Of a stretch of 64,000 bases of DNA, positions 26,071 through 33,585 are shown piece by piece. Source of the stretch: Chthonomonas sp. UBA1950 (GTDB taxonomy: Bacteria; Armatimonadota; Fimbriimonadia; Fimbriimonadales; Fimbriimonadaceae); NCBI GenBank assembly GCA_002336105.1, contig DDEQ01000016.1, positions 68,477-132,476 of the forward strand. Direction: 5' to 3'. The translations under genes were made by a program, and so were the position numbers. The notes beneath the pieces were generated by a model. The model ran no database searches and was not told the origin of the DNA. It saw nothing but the letters and a program-made list of their open reading frames with translations. The first letter of the stretch is position 1. Every line of letters begins with the position of its first letter.

Positions 26071-27096
26071 ATGCCGGTACCCACCCCTTCGCAGTTCGCC
26101 GCCATCCTAGACACCGCCCAGAGGGGGGACTATGCGTTGGCTTCCATCAATGTCACTTCGACTAACTCTGCAAACGCCGCACTCGCCGCTTTTGCCGAGA
26201 CGAAGACCGATGGCATCATCCAGTTCAGCACAGGTGGTGCTGAGTTCGTCAGCGGCCCTGCCAAAGATATGGCTCTTGGCGCAATCTCGCTGGCTGAGCA
26301 CGTCCACCGCATCGCCGAAAAGCTGGATGTCTATATCGCACTGACAACTGACCACTGCGTGCCAGAGAAGCTTGATAAGTTCGTTCGACCTCTCATCGCC
26401 AATGAGGAAGCTCGAAAGGCTGCTGGCCTTAGAAACCTGTTCAACGGCTTCATGTTCGACGGTAGTGAATTGCCGATGAACAAGAATCTTGAAATCGCTC
26501 AAGAGTTGCTCGCCAAGATGGCTCCTCTCGGCGTCATTCTTGAAGTCGAAGTTGGCCTCGTCGGTGGAGAGGAAGACGGTATTGATCGTGAAGGCATTGA
26601 GAACGACAAGCTCTACACCTCACCTGAAGATATGGTTCTTGCATATGAACTGCTTCACAAGCTCGGAAGATTCACCTTGGCGGCAACCTTTGGCAATGTT
26701 CACGGCGTTTACAAGCCAGGAAACGTCAAGTTGAAACCAACGATTCTTCGAGACGGTCAGGATGCGGTTCAGGCCAAATACGGTAAGGATGCAAAGCTTG
26801 ACCTCGTTTTCCACGGTGGAAGCGGATCACTGCTCGAAGAAATCCACGAAACGCTCGAGTACGGCGTTGTCAAGATGAACGTGGATACAGACTGTCAGTA
26901 CGCCTTCACACGACCGATCGTCGACCATATGATGAAGAACTACGATGGCGTTCTTCGAATTGATGGTGAGATGGGCAACAAGAAGGTCTACGATCCTCGA
27001 AGCTACTTGAAGAAGGCTGAGACGGGAATGAAAGATCGCATCATCACGGCTGCAACTGACCTCAAGAGCCTAGGTAAAACTGTATTCTCTAAGTAG
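26071..27096 (+). CDS. fba: fructose-bisphosphate aldolase, class II
   Basis: Zinc aldolase of glycolysis/gluconeogenesis, cleaving fructose-1,6-bisphosphate to two trioses. 341 aa from ATG 26071; the open frame to 25939 is not homologous. Type A features: SINVTSTNSANAALAAF, zinc ligands in LTTDHC, EVEVGLVGGEED, FGNVHGVYKPGNV, LVFHGGSGS and KMNVDTDCQYAFTRP. Followed after 8 nt by a 60-aa gene, then a strong terminator. Confidence 0.94.
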   Translation: MPVPTPSQFAAILDTAQRGDYALASINVTSTNSANAALAAFAETKTDGIIQFSTGGAEFVSGPAKDMALGAISLAEHVHRIAEKLDVYIALTTDHCVPEKLDKFVRPLIANEEARKAAGLRNLFNGFMFDGSELPMNKNLEIAQELLAKMAPLGVILEVEVGLVGGEEDGIDREGIENDKLYTSPEDMVLAYELLHKLGRFTLAATFGNVHGVYKPGNVKLKPTILRDGQDAVQAKYGKDAKLDLVFHGGSGSLLEEIHETLEYGVVKMNVDTDCQYAFTRPIVDHMMKNYDGVLRIDGEMGNKKVYDPRSYLKKAETGMKDRIITAATDLKSLGKTVFSK

Positions 27097-27104
27097 GTGC
27101 AGCA

Positions 27105-27287
27105 ATGAATGAGCTGGTAGGCAAAAAAGTTGTCGTTTACTCCGATGCTTCGGGGAATGAGAAACAGGATATTGGGATTCTGGAGGGCGTCGATCCGGTA
27201 TGGGTTCGCCTGAGGAAAAGCGATACAGAAGTTCTCTTCTTTTCGATCTATCGAATACGATTAATCAAGCCGTTCGATGCTCACTAG
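27105..27287 (+). CDS. small hypothetical protein downstream of aldolase
   Basis: 60 aa, MNELVGKKVVVYSDASGNEK... ending FFSIYRIRLIKPFDAH. Predicted to be almost all beta strand, like a small SH3- or Sm-like barrel (GKKVVVY, IGILEGVDPVWVRLRK, LFFSIYRIRLI). Not recognised. The 8-nt gap to fba and shared terminator argue for co-transcription and a real gene. Confidence 0.6.
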   Translation: MNELVGKKVVVYSDASGNEKQDIGILEGVDPVWVRLRKSDTEVLFFSIYRIRLIKPFDAH

Positions 27288-27300
27288 GTAATCGAGACGC

Positions 27301-27343
27301 AAAGAAGAGGCGGTGCGAATATTCGCACCGCCTCTTCTTTTTT
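27301..27343. terminator. perfect 40-bp palindrome, bidirectional terminator
   Basis: 27301-27340 is a perfect inverted repeat with no spacer (each arm 20 nt, centre GAATATTC), continuing into TTT on the plus side and starting with AAA for the minus side. It separates the fba operon from the convergent phosphoesterase gene. Confidence 0.85.
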
Positions 27344-27350
27344 GTCTTCG

Positions 27351-28955
27351 CTACACGATCTGGAAGATTTGCGAATCGGTGTAGGTTTGACCAAACATAT
27401 CGGTCGTCGTGACCTCCAAACGATGAGTACCCTTCTTCAAGCCAGCGGGCAGTGTGGCTTTCCACAGGTGTGGTGTATCCGATGCGCCAGGAAGCTTGAG
27501 CCCCTGCGGCGGTTTGGGGGATTCTTCTTCTGCCTTCAACTTAAGATAGAAAGGATCTTTTCCAGTGAACTGCGTCATCTTGGTCCAGTCGCCTTGGTCC
27601 ACGCGCATATTGACCACGGATCTCGATGAGCCAGCATAGACGTTGACAATCACCTCGGTTTTATCCGCGTCCTCGGCTGGCAACTGGTCGGCAATCCATA
27701 CGTTCATCTGGTCGAAATCGGGTCGGCTGGCTGCACGATAAGTCACTTTGTATTTGTGACCGTCGAACTCGATGATCGAGTAGCCGTTCGGGGCACCGTC
27801 ACTCATTGTGGCGTGGGGAATTCCGCGCTCGTCAGGGGCACCCTCCCACCAAGAACCGCATACCGTCACATGGTTGAGGTGGTGGTGCGGTTTCGCGCCT
27901 TTCCATCCTTCTTTTTCAGTCAAAAAGATGTGTTCCTGGACGTGCGTATGAGCCGAGAATGACACGGCGTATGGCCGATCTTCGATCAGCCGATAAAGGT
28001 CTTCCGCGTTTTTCACATCGACGATTGGAATATGCATACAGATGACAACAAGGTGATCCTTCGGCACAAACGCTAGGTCGTTCTTGACAAACTCCAGTTG
28101 CTTGGCTTGTAGTTCACCGTGGTAGTTGCCTTTCCCCTTACCCGGCCAAAATACGTTATCCAGGACGATGAAGTGGGTCTTGGCGTAGTTGAACGAGTAA
28201 TAGTTCGGGCCGAAGTATTTCTGGAACGTCTCCGATGAATGTTCATCATCTGGCGAATCGTAGTTCATGTCGTGGTTGCCTTGCACGTTGTACCAAGGCA
28301 AACCAATCGTACCAATGACTCCGTTTAGGCTTTCGTATAGCGAGAGATTGTCAAACATAATGTCGCCAAGGCTCAAACCAAACTTGGCGTCTACTTTTTT
28401 CGCATCTAAGGCCACTTGCTCGACAACATCGTGGGCAATGTAGTTGATCTCTTTTTGATTGCGAGGCTGCGGGTCTCCGAAGAGAACCATCTTGTACCTA
28501 GAATCTTCTTTCTGCTTTTGCAGAGGAAAATCGACTGACTTTGGAAGCTCGCCCGTCGGCTTAACGCCGGCATGCTTGAAGTCTGGTGCCCCGTTTGGCT
28601 TATGGATGTAGTAGTACCGTGGCAGATTGTCTTGCGAAACAGGGGTCTTCCAACCGGAGGGCTTGATCACAAACAGAATCGTGTTTTCGTCAACAGGTAA
28701 TCGCCATTTGCCGTTTCGGTCCGTCTTGACCACCTCGCGTCCGTTCGATACACAAACACCTGCAATACCAACTTCTCCTCCGTCGCGAACCCCGTTTCCG
28801 TTCAAATCTTCAAAGACATAACCCTCGGCAATTCGTCGTCCGGACGCATCTTGCGGAAGGTTGTCGAAATTGATAAGGTTGGCATTCGCTTTTGGAGCAA
28901 AAACGATTCCGGCAGCAAGCAAACCAGAGTTGCGAAGGAATTCCCTGCGATTCAT
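27351..28955 (-). CDS. Tat-exported calcineurin-like metallophosphoesterase
   Basis: 534 aa. NRREFLRNSGLLAAGI is a twin-arginine type signal. Then a SdrD-B/CarboxypepD-like N-domain (GYVFEDLNGNGVRDGGE), then the phosphoesterase core with FGDPQPRN, SLGDIMFDN, VQGNHDMNYD, VICMHIPI and SFSAHTHVQEH (metal-binding Asp/Asn/His residues), then a beta-rich C-domain. This MetallophosN/core/MetallophosC layout is a known secreted family; substrate unknown. Preceded by AAGGCGAG as ribosome-binding site. Confidence 0.85.
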   Translation of the reverse strand: MNRREFLRNSGLLAAGIVFAPKANANLINFDNLPQDASGRRIAEGYVFEDLNGNGVRDGGEVGIAGVCVSNGREVVKTDRNGKWRLPVDENTILFVIKPSGWKTPVSQDNLPRYYYIHKPNGAPDFKHAGVKPTGELPKSVDFPLQKQKEDSRYKMVLFGDPQPRNQKEINYIAHDVVEQVALDAKKVDAKFGLSLGDIMFDNLSLYESLNGVIGTIGLPWYNVQGNHDMNYDSPDDEHSSETFQKYFGPNYYSFNYAKTHFIVLDNVFWPGKGKGNYHGELQAKQLEFVKNDLAFVPKDHLVVICMHIPIVDVKNAEDLYRLIEDRPYAVSFSAHTHVQEHIFLTEKEGWKGAKPHHHLNHVTVCGSWWEGAPDERGIPHATMSDGAPNGYSIIEFDGHKYKVTYRAASRPDFDQMNVWIADQLPAEDADKTEVIVNVYAGSSRSVVNMRVDQGDWTKMTQFTGKDPFYLKLKAEEESPKPPQGLKLPGASDTPHLWKATLPAGLKKGTHRLEVTTTDMFGQTYTDSQIFQIV

Positions 28956-29159
28956 CTCGCCTTGACCTTACCTTTACAGATGTTAACAATACGTAAAGCC
29001 CACGGAACGCGACTCGGTTCGACAGATTTGGAAGCAGGGGCTTGTCTATGAACACGGCAGGTTAGCTATTCGCGCTATTATCGCTGCTGCGTATTCGCCT
29101 CTTTATGAGCTTAGAATACTGAGACCGTCCGAGCTCCAAATCGGACAGATACTTGCCTT

Positions 29160-29453
29160 GTGCTAAGCGTCGTCTTGTCTTTGCTCGGATTAACGATGAT
29201 CGCAGGAGGCTCAGTGGTCGCTATCGCAGCCCCTACCGACGGTCAAACGGGAATGGTCGTCTTTCCCCTTTGGTTTCTTGGTGGTGCCCTCATGATCGTC
29301 GGAATGGCAACTAGCTTCCTGTTTTCAGGCAAAATCCGCTGGATATCTCTTGTACTCATCTTTATAGCAGGGCTTTTCGTATGGCGCTCGTTTGTTGCAG
29401 CCGAGGCCGCCGTCGCCCCACAAGAGGCTAAGGAAATCAGCCAAGATCAGTAG
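29160..29453 (+). CDS. small membrane protein
   Basis: 97 aa from GTG 29160, with three hydrophobic helices (about 3-25, 33-54, 60-78) and a short acidic tail. Not recognised. A -10-like GATACT lies 6 nt before the GTG, and an inverted repeat GTCCGA / TCGGAC lies just above it. Overlaps the convergent csaA-like gene by 7 nt. Confidence 0.55.
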   Translation: MLSVVLSLLGLTMIAGGSVVAIAAPTDGQTGMVVFPLWFLGGALMIVGMATSFLFSGKIRWISLVLIFIAGLFVWRSFVAAEAAVAPQEAKEISQDQ

Positions 29454-29782
29454 AGCCGTGATCCGTTTGGCACCAACGAACCCGGCATAGCGAGCACGAC
29501 CTCGCCTTCCGCACGATCAAACCCACAAACCAAACACTCTGATTTGAATCCAGCTATCCGCTTCGGTTCGAAGTTGACGACAGCAATCACTTGTCTCCCT
29601 ACCAGTTCATCCAGGCTGTAAACCTTGGTGATTTGAGCACTCGACTGACGAGTTCCGAGATCCCCGAAGTCGATGGTGAGTTTATAGGCGGGTTTTCGCG
29701 CTTCGGGGAATGATTCCGCCGCTATGATCGTGCCCACACGAAGATCGACTTGGGCAAAGAGGTCGTACGGAATCGTTTCCAC
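29447..29782 (-). CDS. csaA: CsaA-like tRNA-binding-domain protein
   Basis: 111 aa, the size of the CsaA chaperone family. EMAP-II/OB fold: FAQVDLRVGTIIAAESFPEA, LGTRQSSAQITKVY, LVGRQVIAVVNFEPKRIAGF. The same fold is the C-terminal domain of MetG at 53 kb. CsaA is a dimer reported to bind exported proteins and RNA. GTG start with TACAAT exactly 6 nt upstream. Confidence 0.85.
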   Translation of the reverse strand: METIPYDLFAQVDLRVGTIIAAESFPEARKPAYKLTIDFGDLGTRQSSAQITKVYSLDELVGRQVIAVVNFEPKRIAGFKSECLVCGFDRAEGEVVLAMPGSLVPNGSRLY

Positions 29783-29788
29783 AATTCG

Positions 29789-29794
29789 ATTGTA
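29789..29794 (-). promoter_or_regulatory. -10-like box TACAAT, 6 nt before GTG
   Basis: On the minus strand TACAAT ends 6 nt before the csaA GTG at 29782; no Shine-Dalgarno. Leaderless pattern. Confidence 0.5.
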
Positions 29795-29845
29795 GCCGCC
29801 TGCAAATTAGACAAATCAGTCGGGCTTCGTTGCAAACTAGTATCG

Positions 29846-30214
29846 ATGCCTAAACAGATCGCCCTTATTGCTCACGATGGAAAAAAGGATGAGATGGAAG
29901 CCTTTGCCATCGCCAACCAAGACAAACTCAAGCGCTTTGAGTTGATCGCGACAGGTTCGACGGGCACAATCATTGCATCAAAAACTGGCTTGAATGTAAG
30001 GCTCATGCGGCATGGTCCGGCTGGTGGCGACGTTCAGATCGCGAGCGAAGTCCTTCTTGGTCAAGTGGCTGCTGTGTTCTTCTTTGTTGAGCCGATGGAC
30101 GTACATCCGCACGACCCTGATATCCAGACGCTGATGAGAATCTGTAACATTGAGAATATCCCTTTAGCAACAAACCCTGCGACGGCTGCGCTTGTAATCA
30201 CATCGCTCGATTAA
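29846..30214 (+). CDS. mgsA: methylglyoxal synthase
   Basis: Converts dihydroxyacetone phosphate to methylglyoxal and phosphate, a bypass of lower glycolysis. 122 aa from ATG 29846 (upstream frame rejected). Motifs: IALIAHDGKKDEM with the catalytic-region Asp, ATGSTGTII phosphate-binding loop, RHGPAGGDVQIA, FFFVEPMDVHPHDPDI and ATNPATA. Complements the fba and pgk genes in the window. Confidence 0.93.
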   Translation: MPKQIALIAHDGKKDEMEAFAIANQDKLKRFELIATGSTGTIIASKTGLNVRLMRHGPAGGDVQIASEVLLGQVAAVFFFVEPMDVHPHDPDIQTLMRICNIENIPLATNPATAALVITSLD

Positions 30215-30226
30215 ACATCAAAACAT

Positions 30227-30238
30227 TATGGTACCATA
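30227..30238 (+). promoter_or_regulatory. 12-bp palindrome overlapping -10-like box before a DprA-like gene
   Basis: TATGGTACCATA (30227-30238) is a perfect palindrome. It contains TACCAT (30232-30237), which ends 6 nt before the ATG at 30244, and TATGGTAC is repeated over the start codon itself (30242-30249). It looks like an operator on top of a leaderless start. Confidence 0.5.
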
Positions 30239-30243
30239 TCAGT

Positions 30244-31113
30244 ATGGTACTTATTGAGGATATTATTCAAGCAGTCCTCACTGTTTTGTATCTGCCAGGA
30301 TTTCAGAACAGCAGATCGTTTTCGAAGCGAAGTTGGCCTGATGTCGTTCGTGCAATTCGAACGCATCATCTCCTTTCGCCTGCCGATGCCCTCACCAAGG
30401 TACAACTCCACGCCGAAGCCGCATGCCTACAGAACGAACAAACCTTGGCAGAGGCTTTGCGATTGGTGGCGGCCAACAGTGCCATTACAGCGGTGAGCCC
30501 GCACTATCCCAAGCGGTGGCTTTCGGTTTTAGGTGCAGGTGCGCCACCGGCGCTTTGGTCTGCTGGGCAGCCATTTTCACAACCAACGATCAGTATCGTT
30601 GGCGGCAGGTCTGTATCTGCCCACGACTCTGCCTTCTCTCGCGATGTCTCATCAGAGGTCGTTCGTCTCGGCTATGCCGTTTGTAGCGGGGGTGCTAAAG
30701 GTTGCGACAACGCCGCAGAGGTTGGCGCACTATCCTCCGATGGAAAAGTACTACGAATTGTTCCTCACGGGCTCGGAAGCTCCAGCGACTCGTCCGGCGC
30801 TTGGGTTCTATCTGCGTGTCACCCAGAGGCTTCTTTTTCAGCCGCCGCAGCCATGCACCGAAACCTGCTCATCTACGCGGCATCGGATGCCGCAGTCGTT
30901 TGCCGGGCTAGGTTCAAAGAGGGCGGCACTTGGGCAGGTGCCACGGAAGCTCTCCGCCGCCGATGCACAAAAGTGATCGTACAAGACGACGAGAGCTCTC
31001 TTGCGCATCGTTCCTTGCGCAGTCTTGGTGCGGTGTCTCTTTCGAGTCCGTCGGATTTGGCACTTTGCCTACAAAATCCTGGTGTTCAAGCGGCTCTTTT
31101 TGCGTTAGGTTAA
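30244..31113 (+). CDS. divergent DprA/Smf-like protein
   Basis: 289 aa. The central Rossmann-like segment ISIVGGRSVSAHDSAFSRDV, GYAVCSGGAKGCDNAAEVGAL, LRIVPHGL and the MHRNLLIYAASDAAVVCRA/GTWAGATEAL end correspond to Smf motifs (VGSR, SGLARGID, RNRIIAGLS, SGSLITA). DprA loads RecA on incoming single strands in transformation. Motifs are clearly eroded (AKGCD for ARGID, RNLL for RNRI), so it may be a derived DprA-like protein. A palindrome covers its start. Confidence 0.65.
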   Translation: MVLIEDIIQAVLTVLYLPGFQNSRSFSKRSWPDVVRAIRTHHLLSPADALTKVQLHAEAACLQNEQTLAEALRLVAANSAITAVSPHYPKRWLSVLGAGAPPALWSAGQPFSQPTISIVGGRSVSAHDSAFSRDVSSEVVRLGYAVCSGGAKGCDNAAEVGALSSDGKVLRIVPHGLGSSSDSSGAWVLSACHPEASFSAAAAMHRNLLIYAASDAAVVCRARFKEGGTWAGATEALRRRCTKVIVQDDESSLAHRSLRSLGAVSLSSPSDLALCLQNPGVQAALFALG

Positions 31114-31148
31114 CATGCCTTAACCTCGGCGGGTACCCTTATATCTCA

Positions 31149-32177
31149 GTGAAAGCGATCGCCAAGACGCGCCCAGAACCCGGCGTTGAAATTGTCAACG
31201 TGGCCGAGCCACAGGTCAAACCGGGACATGTAAAACTCAAACTTGAAGCAGCTTCTGTATGCGGTACAGACCTTCATATTTACAGCTGGGATCAGTGGTC
31301 AGCATCTCGAATTCAGCCTCCCCGCATCATTGGGCACGAGTTTTGCGGCACCATCGTCGAAGTCGGTGAAGGTGTCACCGAACGGTCTGTTGGCGACTTC
31401 GTAGCGAGTGAATCCCACATCGTATGTGGTCATTGTTTGCAATGTCAACGCGGCCAAGGGCATGTATGCGTTAACACGTCCATCCTTGGCGTTGATGTGG
31501 ACGGCGGATTTGCAGAGTATGCCGTCATTCCTTGGCAGAACGCCCGTCCCACGGATCGACGTGTACCGCTTGAGATCGCGGCGTTTCAGGACGCCCTCGG
31601 CAATGCTGTCCACACGGTGATGGCTGGCCCCGTCAAGGATCAAACGGTGCTGATTACCGGGATGGGTCCAATTGGCCTCTTTGCCGTGAGCATCTGCAAA
31701 GCGCTCGGAGCCAAACAGGTCATTACCACCGAAGTCAGCCCATTTCGAATCGACCTCGCGCATCAGGTTGGCGCTGACGTCGTTCTGTCGCCTGCCGATG
31801 GTGACTTAGCTGAAAAAGTACATCAGCTCGTTCCGGAAGGGGTCGATGCAACCTTAGAGATGTCGGGCCATCCATCGTCTCTGGACCTCGCCGTCCGAAC
31901 CACACGACCAGGGGGCCGTATTAGTTTGCTTGGAGTCTATGCGAACTCGGTCCAACCCATCGACATCAACAAGGTGATATTTGGCGGGTTTGATGTTCAA
32001 GGCATCGTTGGCAGAAGACTTTGGCAGACTTGGGATCAAATGCACGAATTGCTAATCGGTGGAAAGCTCAATCTGGCACCGGTCATCACCCACAAGATGC
32101 ACTACACCGATTTCCAGCAAGCGATGGAACTGATGAAGGCAGGAAAAGCCGGAAAAGTCGTCTTTCTGTTCGACTGA
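31149..32177 (+). CDS. tdh: L-threonine 3-dehydrogenase-type zinc alcohol dehydrogenase
   Basis: 342 aa from GTG 31149 (frame to 30930 overlaps the previous gene and is not homologous). Zinc MDR enzyme: catalytic zinc Cys/His/Glu in VCGTDLHIY and IGHEFCG, structural zinc cysteines CGHCLQCQRGQGHVC, NAD fold GMGPIGLFAV. The HIYSWDxWS segment is typical of threonine dehydrogenase, which makes 2-amino-3-ketobutyrate. The next enzyme, Kbl, is at 49 kb, so the pathway is complete but dispersed. Confidence 0.88.
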   Translation: MKAIAKTRPEPGVEIVNVAEPQVKPGHVKLKLEAASVCGTDLHIYSWDQWSASRIQPPRIIGHEFCGTIVEVGEGVTERSVGDFVASESHIVCGHCLQCQRGQGHVCVNTSILGVDVDGGFAEYAVIPWQNARPTDRRVPLEIAAFQDALGNAVHTVMAGPVKDQTVLITGMGPIGLFAVSICKALGAKQVITTEVSPFRIDLAHQVGADVVLSPADGDLAEKVHQLVPEGVDATLEMSGHPSSLDLAVRTTRPGGRISLLGVYANSVQPIDINKVIFGGFDVQGIVGRRLWQTWDQMHELLIGGKLNLAPVITHKMHYTDFQQAMELMKAGKAGKVVFLFD

Positions 32178-32185
32178 CAAAAAAG

Positions 32186-32551
32186 TCAGACCCAAGTCGA
32201 AGCGCGCCGGAAAACTTTATAGTTGACCGGCCTGCGAACGTGCCCAAACACAAAGTCTGGCCAGCCGGCCATAAAGTCGAGTTCGTATTCTGCCGGTGGG
32301 GCTATCAGAACGAGGGGGATCGAAGCGGCTACCTCGTGACCCATCTTCGCCATCGCAAACCGCTCGTAACCCGCAATCTTGTGTGGCTCTACGAGAGTCG
32401 CGATGAGGTCGACAAAGAGCAGGTCAGCTTCGGTACAAGCATTGAGAGCATCTGCCCAATCGCTAAAGACCACGCACTCATCGGATGGGTGAAATCCCTC
32501 CCTTGCTGCTGCCTCTAACTCTGAGTCCTTTGTGATGACGACGAATTTCAT
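32186..32551 (-). CDS. hypothetical protein, possible degenerate receiver domain
   Basis: 121 aa. Opening MKFVVITKDSELE and central LLFVDLIATLV, then SIPLVLIAPP, resemble the beta strands of a response-regulator receiver, with Asp in the phosphoacceptor position but no clear N-terminal acidic pair or conserved Lys. Not otherwise recognised; convergent with tdh. Confidence 0.45.
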   Translation of the reverse strand: MKFVVITKDSELEAAAREGFHPSDECVVFSDWADALNACTEADLLFVDLIATLVEPHKIAGYERFAMAKMGHEVAASIPLVLIAPPAEYELDFMAGWPDFVFGHVRRPVNYKVFRRASTWV

Positions 32552-32632
32552 ATATTAAGAAAAGTCTATCTAGCCGAAATATACACTTATGGAATGGCGT
32601 CTATATATACATAGGCCGCATATTTGTGGAAA

Positions 32633-32668
32633 CGTCGCAATGGCTCTATGTTTACCTTGCTTGCGACG
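32633..32668 (+). repeat. 8-bp inverted repeat upstream of ECF sigma gene
   Basis: CGTCGCAA (32633-32640) and TTGCGACG (32661-32668) are perfect arms around a 20-nt loop, about 40 nt above a TATAAT box. Could be an operator or a hairpin in a longer transcript. Confidence 0.4.
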
Positions 32669-32707
32669 GAAATCACAAAAAAAGGCAACCGGCAAACATC
32701 ATCATCG

Positions 32708-32713
32708 TATAAT
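32708..32713 (+). promoter_or_regulatory. consensus -10 box TATAAT of ECF sigma gene
   Basis: Perfect TATAAT 27 nt before the ATG at 32741, giving a short 5' leader rather than a leaderless start; -35 is not clear. Confidence 0.5.
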
Positions 32714-32740
32714 ATGTGTGTCACTGCCTGAAAAAGTGTT

Positions 32741-33325
32741 ATGAGTCCCATCACATCTGAAGAACTTGGCGGCCGCACGCAAGCGGAACTACGACATTTC
32801 CAGGAGATGCTAAATGACACGAAGCGGCGAGCCTACACCATGGCTTTGCAGCTTACGCGTAATCCTTCTGATGCCGAAGATCTGGTCCAGGAAACTTACG
32901 TCAAGGCGTGGAGAGGGTTTGATAGTTACATCCCTGGACGCCCATTTCTGAACTGGTTGCTTCGGATCATGCAACGTGCCTATCTCGATTCTCGTCGACG
33001 CGAAAATCCCATTCGAAAGGCAGAATCACTCAACTCGATGGTTTCACCCGCCGATGGGGATGTTCAAGAGTTACCAATTGCCGACGAAAGGCCACACCCT
33101 GATGAAGAGCTCCTGCAAGAAGAATTTAGGCTTGAGTTAAGAGCCGCTCTTAATCAACTGCCCGAAGTTTATCGCGAAGCGATCACACTCTGCGACCTTG
33201 AAGAGATGAGCTACAGTGAGATTGCTGACCGTCAAAATACGACGATTGGCACTGTTCGATCCCGCATTCACCGAGGCCGAAGACTGCTTCGTGACATCGT
33301 TCAGCGAAGCGGTTTTGTGATGTAG
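32741..33325 (+). CDS. ECF-type RNA polymerase sigma factor
   Basis: 194 aa. Region 2: MALQLTRNPSDAEDLVQETYVKAWRGF (in part) and LNWLLRIMQRAYLDSRRR; region 4: LNQLPEVYREAITLCDLEEM, SYSEIADRQNTTIGTVRSRI and HRGRRLLRD. No anti-sigma gene adjoins. Followed after about 50 nt by a YjfB-like small gene. An inverted repeat and TATAAT lie upstream. Confidence 0.88.
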   Translation: MSPITSEELGGRTQAELRHFQEMLNDTKRRAYTMALQLTRNPSDAEDLVQETYVKAWRGFDSYIPGRPFLNWLLRIMQRAYLDSRRRENPIRKAESLNSMVSPADGDVQELPIADERPHPDEELLQEEFRLELRAALNQLPEVYREAITLCDLEEMSYSEIADRQNTTIGTVRSRIHRGRRLLRDIVQRSGFVM

Positions 33326-33373
33326 AAAAACCTAGTAAAGTTTGCAGCTTTCGTGCCGATAATCGATTTGGGC

Positions 33374-33565
33374 ATGAACGTCTCAAACGTTGGAACACCT
33401 CAGATTCAGACTCAAACAGCGAGCAAAACAGCGTCGCTGGAAGAAAAACGCATGATGCTGCAATCGGCGTTGCTCAGAAAAGCCCTAGAGTCCAGTCAAA
33501 CACAAGAGGTCGAACTAGCTAGGCAAACGGAAGGAAAAGGCCAGATCATCGATATTCGTGTTTGA
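33374..33565 (+). CDS. YjfB-like putative motility protein
   Basis: 63 aa from ATG 33374; GTG 33353 would give 70. Gln-rich N-terminus (QIQTQTASKTAS), a helix with MLQSALLRKALESSQTQEVE and the ending GKGQIIDIRV. This resembles the small YjfB family (short helix with LLKKALD and a terminal G-x-x-IDI), annotated as putative motility proteins. Similarity is by eye and moderate. Confidence 0.5.
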   Translation: MNVSNVGTPQIQTQTASKTASLEEKRMMLQSALLRKALESSQTQEVELARQTEGKGQIIDIRV

Positions 33566-33573
33566 CCTTCGGT

Positions 33574-33579
33574 TATCCT
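33574..33579 (+). promoter_or_regulatory. -10-like box TATCCT, 6 nt before ATG
   Basis: TATCCT ends 6 nt before ATG 33586, supporting that start of the M14 peptidase over the TTG at 33562. Confidence 0.5.
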
Positions 33580-33585
33580 GTTAGG

